Of a stretch of DNA of 6,941 nucleotides, positions 6,451-6,941 are shown piece by piece. Origin of the DNA: DASSWG01 sp035704905 (GTDB taxonomy: Bacteria > Bacteroidota > Bacteroidia > Flavobacteriales > Flavobacteriaceae); NCBI GenBank assembly GCA_035704905.1, contig DASSWN010000044.1:1-6941 (forward strand), given 5' to 3'. Each line of letters starts with the position of its first letter. Positions within the stretch are counted from its first letter, which is position 1. Under the pieces are notes generated by a model. The model had not been told where the DNA came from and ran no database searches. It saw nothing but the letters and a program-made list of their open reading frames with translations. The position numbers and the translations under genes are program-made.

Positions 6451-6941
6451 TTAAATTAAAAAAGGAATTAATGCTTTTGTGCGATTTTTGTAATCAATAT
6501 ATGTATCACCAAATGTTTCAGATAGCAACTCCTCTTCCTTTTTAATTTTGAACCACAAGGAAAGAAAAACGATGAGAACCGCCAAAATTGCTCGATAATC
6601 GCCGACTATTATGGCATTACCAATAAATAGCAACAACAATCCGGTGTAAATTGGATGTCGAATGCTGCCATAAATTCCTTTTTGAACAAGTTCATGACCC
6701 ACTTTTCTTTGAACCGACAAACTCCAATTGGCGCCCAGTAAATACCGCGACCAACACAAAATTAAAACGCCGGAAACGCAAAATAGAAGTCCGACAATTC
6801 CCACAAAATTTGTATGTGGAACGAAATTTTCACGAAGCCACGTATGCCCGAACCATTTTCCTGGACCCAATAAATACACTGCCGCGAGAATTGGGAACCA
6901 ATATAACAGAAATCTTTTTAAAACGGGTTCTTGATTTTCAA
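6451..6941 (-). CDS. Isoprenylcysteine carboxyl methyltransferase-like membrane protein, 5' truncated
   Basis: This is a small integral-membrane methyltransferase of the broad ICMT/phospholipid-methyltransferase-like group, read leftward and convergent with rodA. The visible part is about 163 residues. The diagnostic C-terminal signature is present: LVQKGIYGSIRHPIYTGLLL (the G-x-Y...RHP-x-Y-x-G motif, which binds S-adenosylmethionine in the family), then after a further membrane helix KKEEELLSETFGDTYIDYKN and a final basic-hydrophobic tail ending IPFLI. The two Glu-rich residues and the F-G-x-x-Y-x-x-Y pattern complete the cofactor pocket. A GTG at 6879-6877 could be read as a start, but the frame remains open to the right edge and the extra residues (KRFLLYWFPILAAVYLLGPG region) form another membrane helix, so the true start lies beyond the window. 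Four or so membrane segments are seen. The substrate is unknown: bacteria generally lack CaaX prenylation, and relatives act on varied small or lipid substrates. Nothing links it to the shape genes except position. Confidence 0.85.
   Translation of the reverse strand, partial: ENQEPVLKRFLLYWFPILAAVYLLGPGKWFGHTWLRENFVPHTNFVGIVGLLFCVSGVLILCWSRYLLGANWSLSVQRKVGHELVQKGIYGSIRHPIYTGLLLLFIGNAIIVGDYRAILAVLIVFLSLWFKIKKEEELLSETFGDTYIDYKNRTKALIPFLI

Noticed and set aside
6421..6478. AATGCTTTT occurring at 6421-6429 and 6470-6478
   Set aside because: A nine-base match in AT-rich sequence, with the second copy inside the minus-strand gene; most likely chance.
6728..6934. 68-codon plus-strand open frame near the right edge
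   Set aside because: It is antisense to the well-supported methyltransferase-like gene and has no features of its own.

Overview
The window is a compact cell-shape locus from a member of the Bacteroidetes, most likely the Flavobacteriaceae. The basis is the AT-leaning sequence, the start sites without a usable Shine-Dalgarno sequence, the wording of the proteins (the MreB start MGFFDFLTEEVAIDLGTANT, the PBP2 segment YPPGSPFKALTGL, the RodA segment PEQHTDYIFST), and a gene order (purH, then mre/rod genes) that I recall from this phylum. The assignment rests on recalled family features, not on a search.

Layout. Bases 1-821 carry the C-terminal half of purH (AICAR transformylase domain), cut by the left edge. 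A 109-bp gap (822-930) follows and is the only plausible place for an operon promoter. Five genes then run on the plus strand without room for internal promoters between them: mreB (931-1959), mreC (1970-2791), mreD (2784-3290), mrdA/PBP2 (3287-5161) and rodA (5161-6402). Their junctions tighten from a 10-bp gap to overlaps of 8, 4 and 1 bp. A short AT-rich convergent gap (6403-6450) separates rodA from a minus-strand gene for an isoprenylcysteine methyltransferase-like membrane protein, whose frame stays open to the right edge.

Together the five shape genes encode a complete elongasome core. MreB filaments lie under the inner membrane. MreC and MreD link them to the periplasm. RodA (SEDS glycosyltransferase) and PBP2 (class B transpeptidase) make and crosslink lateral-wall peptidoglycan. 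All expected catalytic motifs are present and no gene looks broken.

I found no previously undescribed system, no RNA gene, no CRISPR array, no mobile element and no sign of horizontal transfer. The points worth a second look are small: a Cys/His cluster in PBP2, a Gln in the usual RodA E-R-H-T-D motif, a 23-codon reading frame overlapping the mreB start, and the membrane methyltransferase of unknown substrate.
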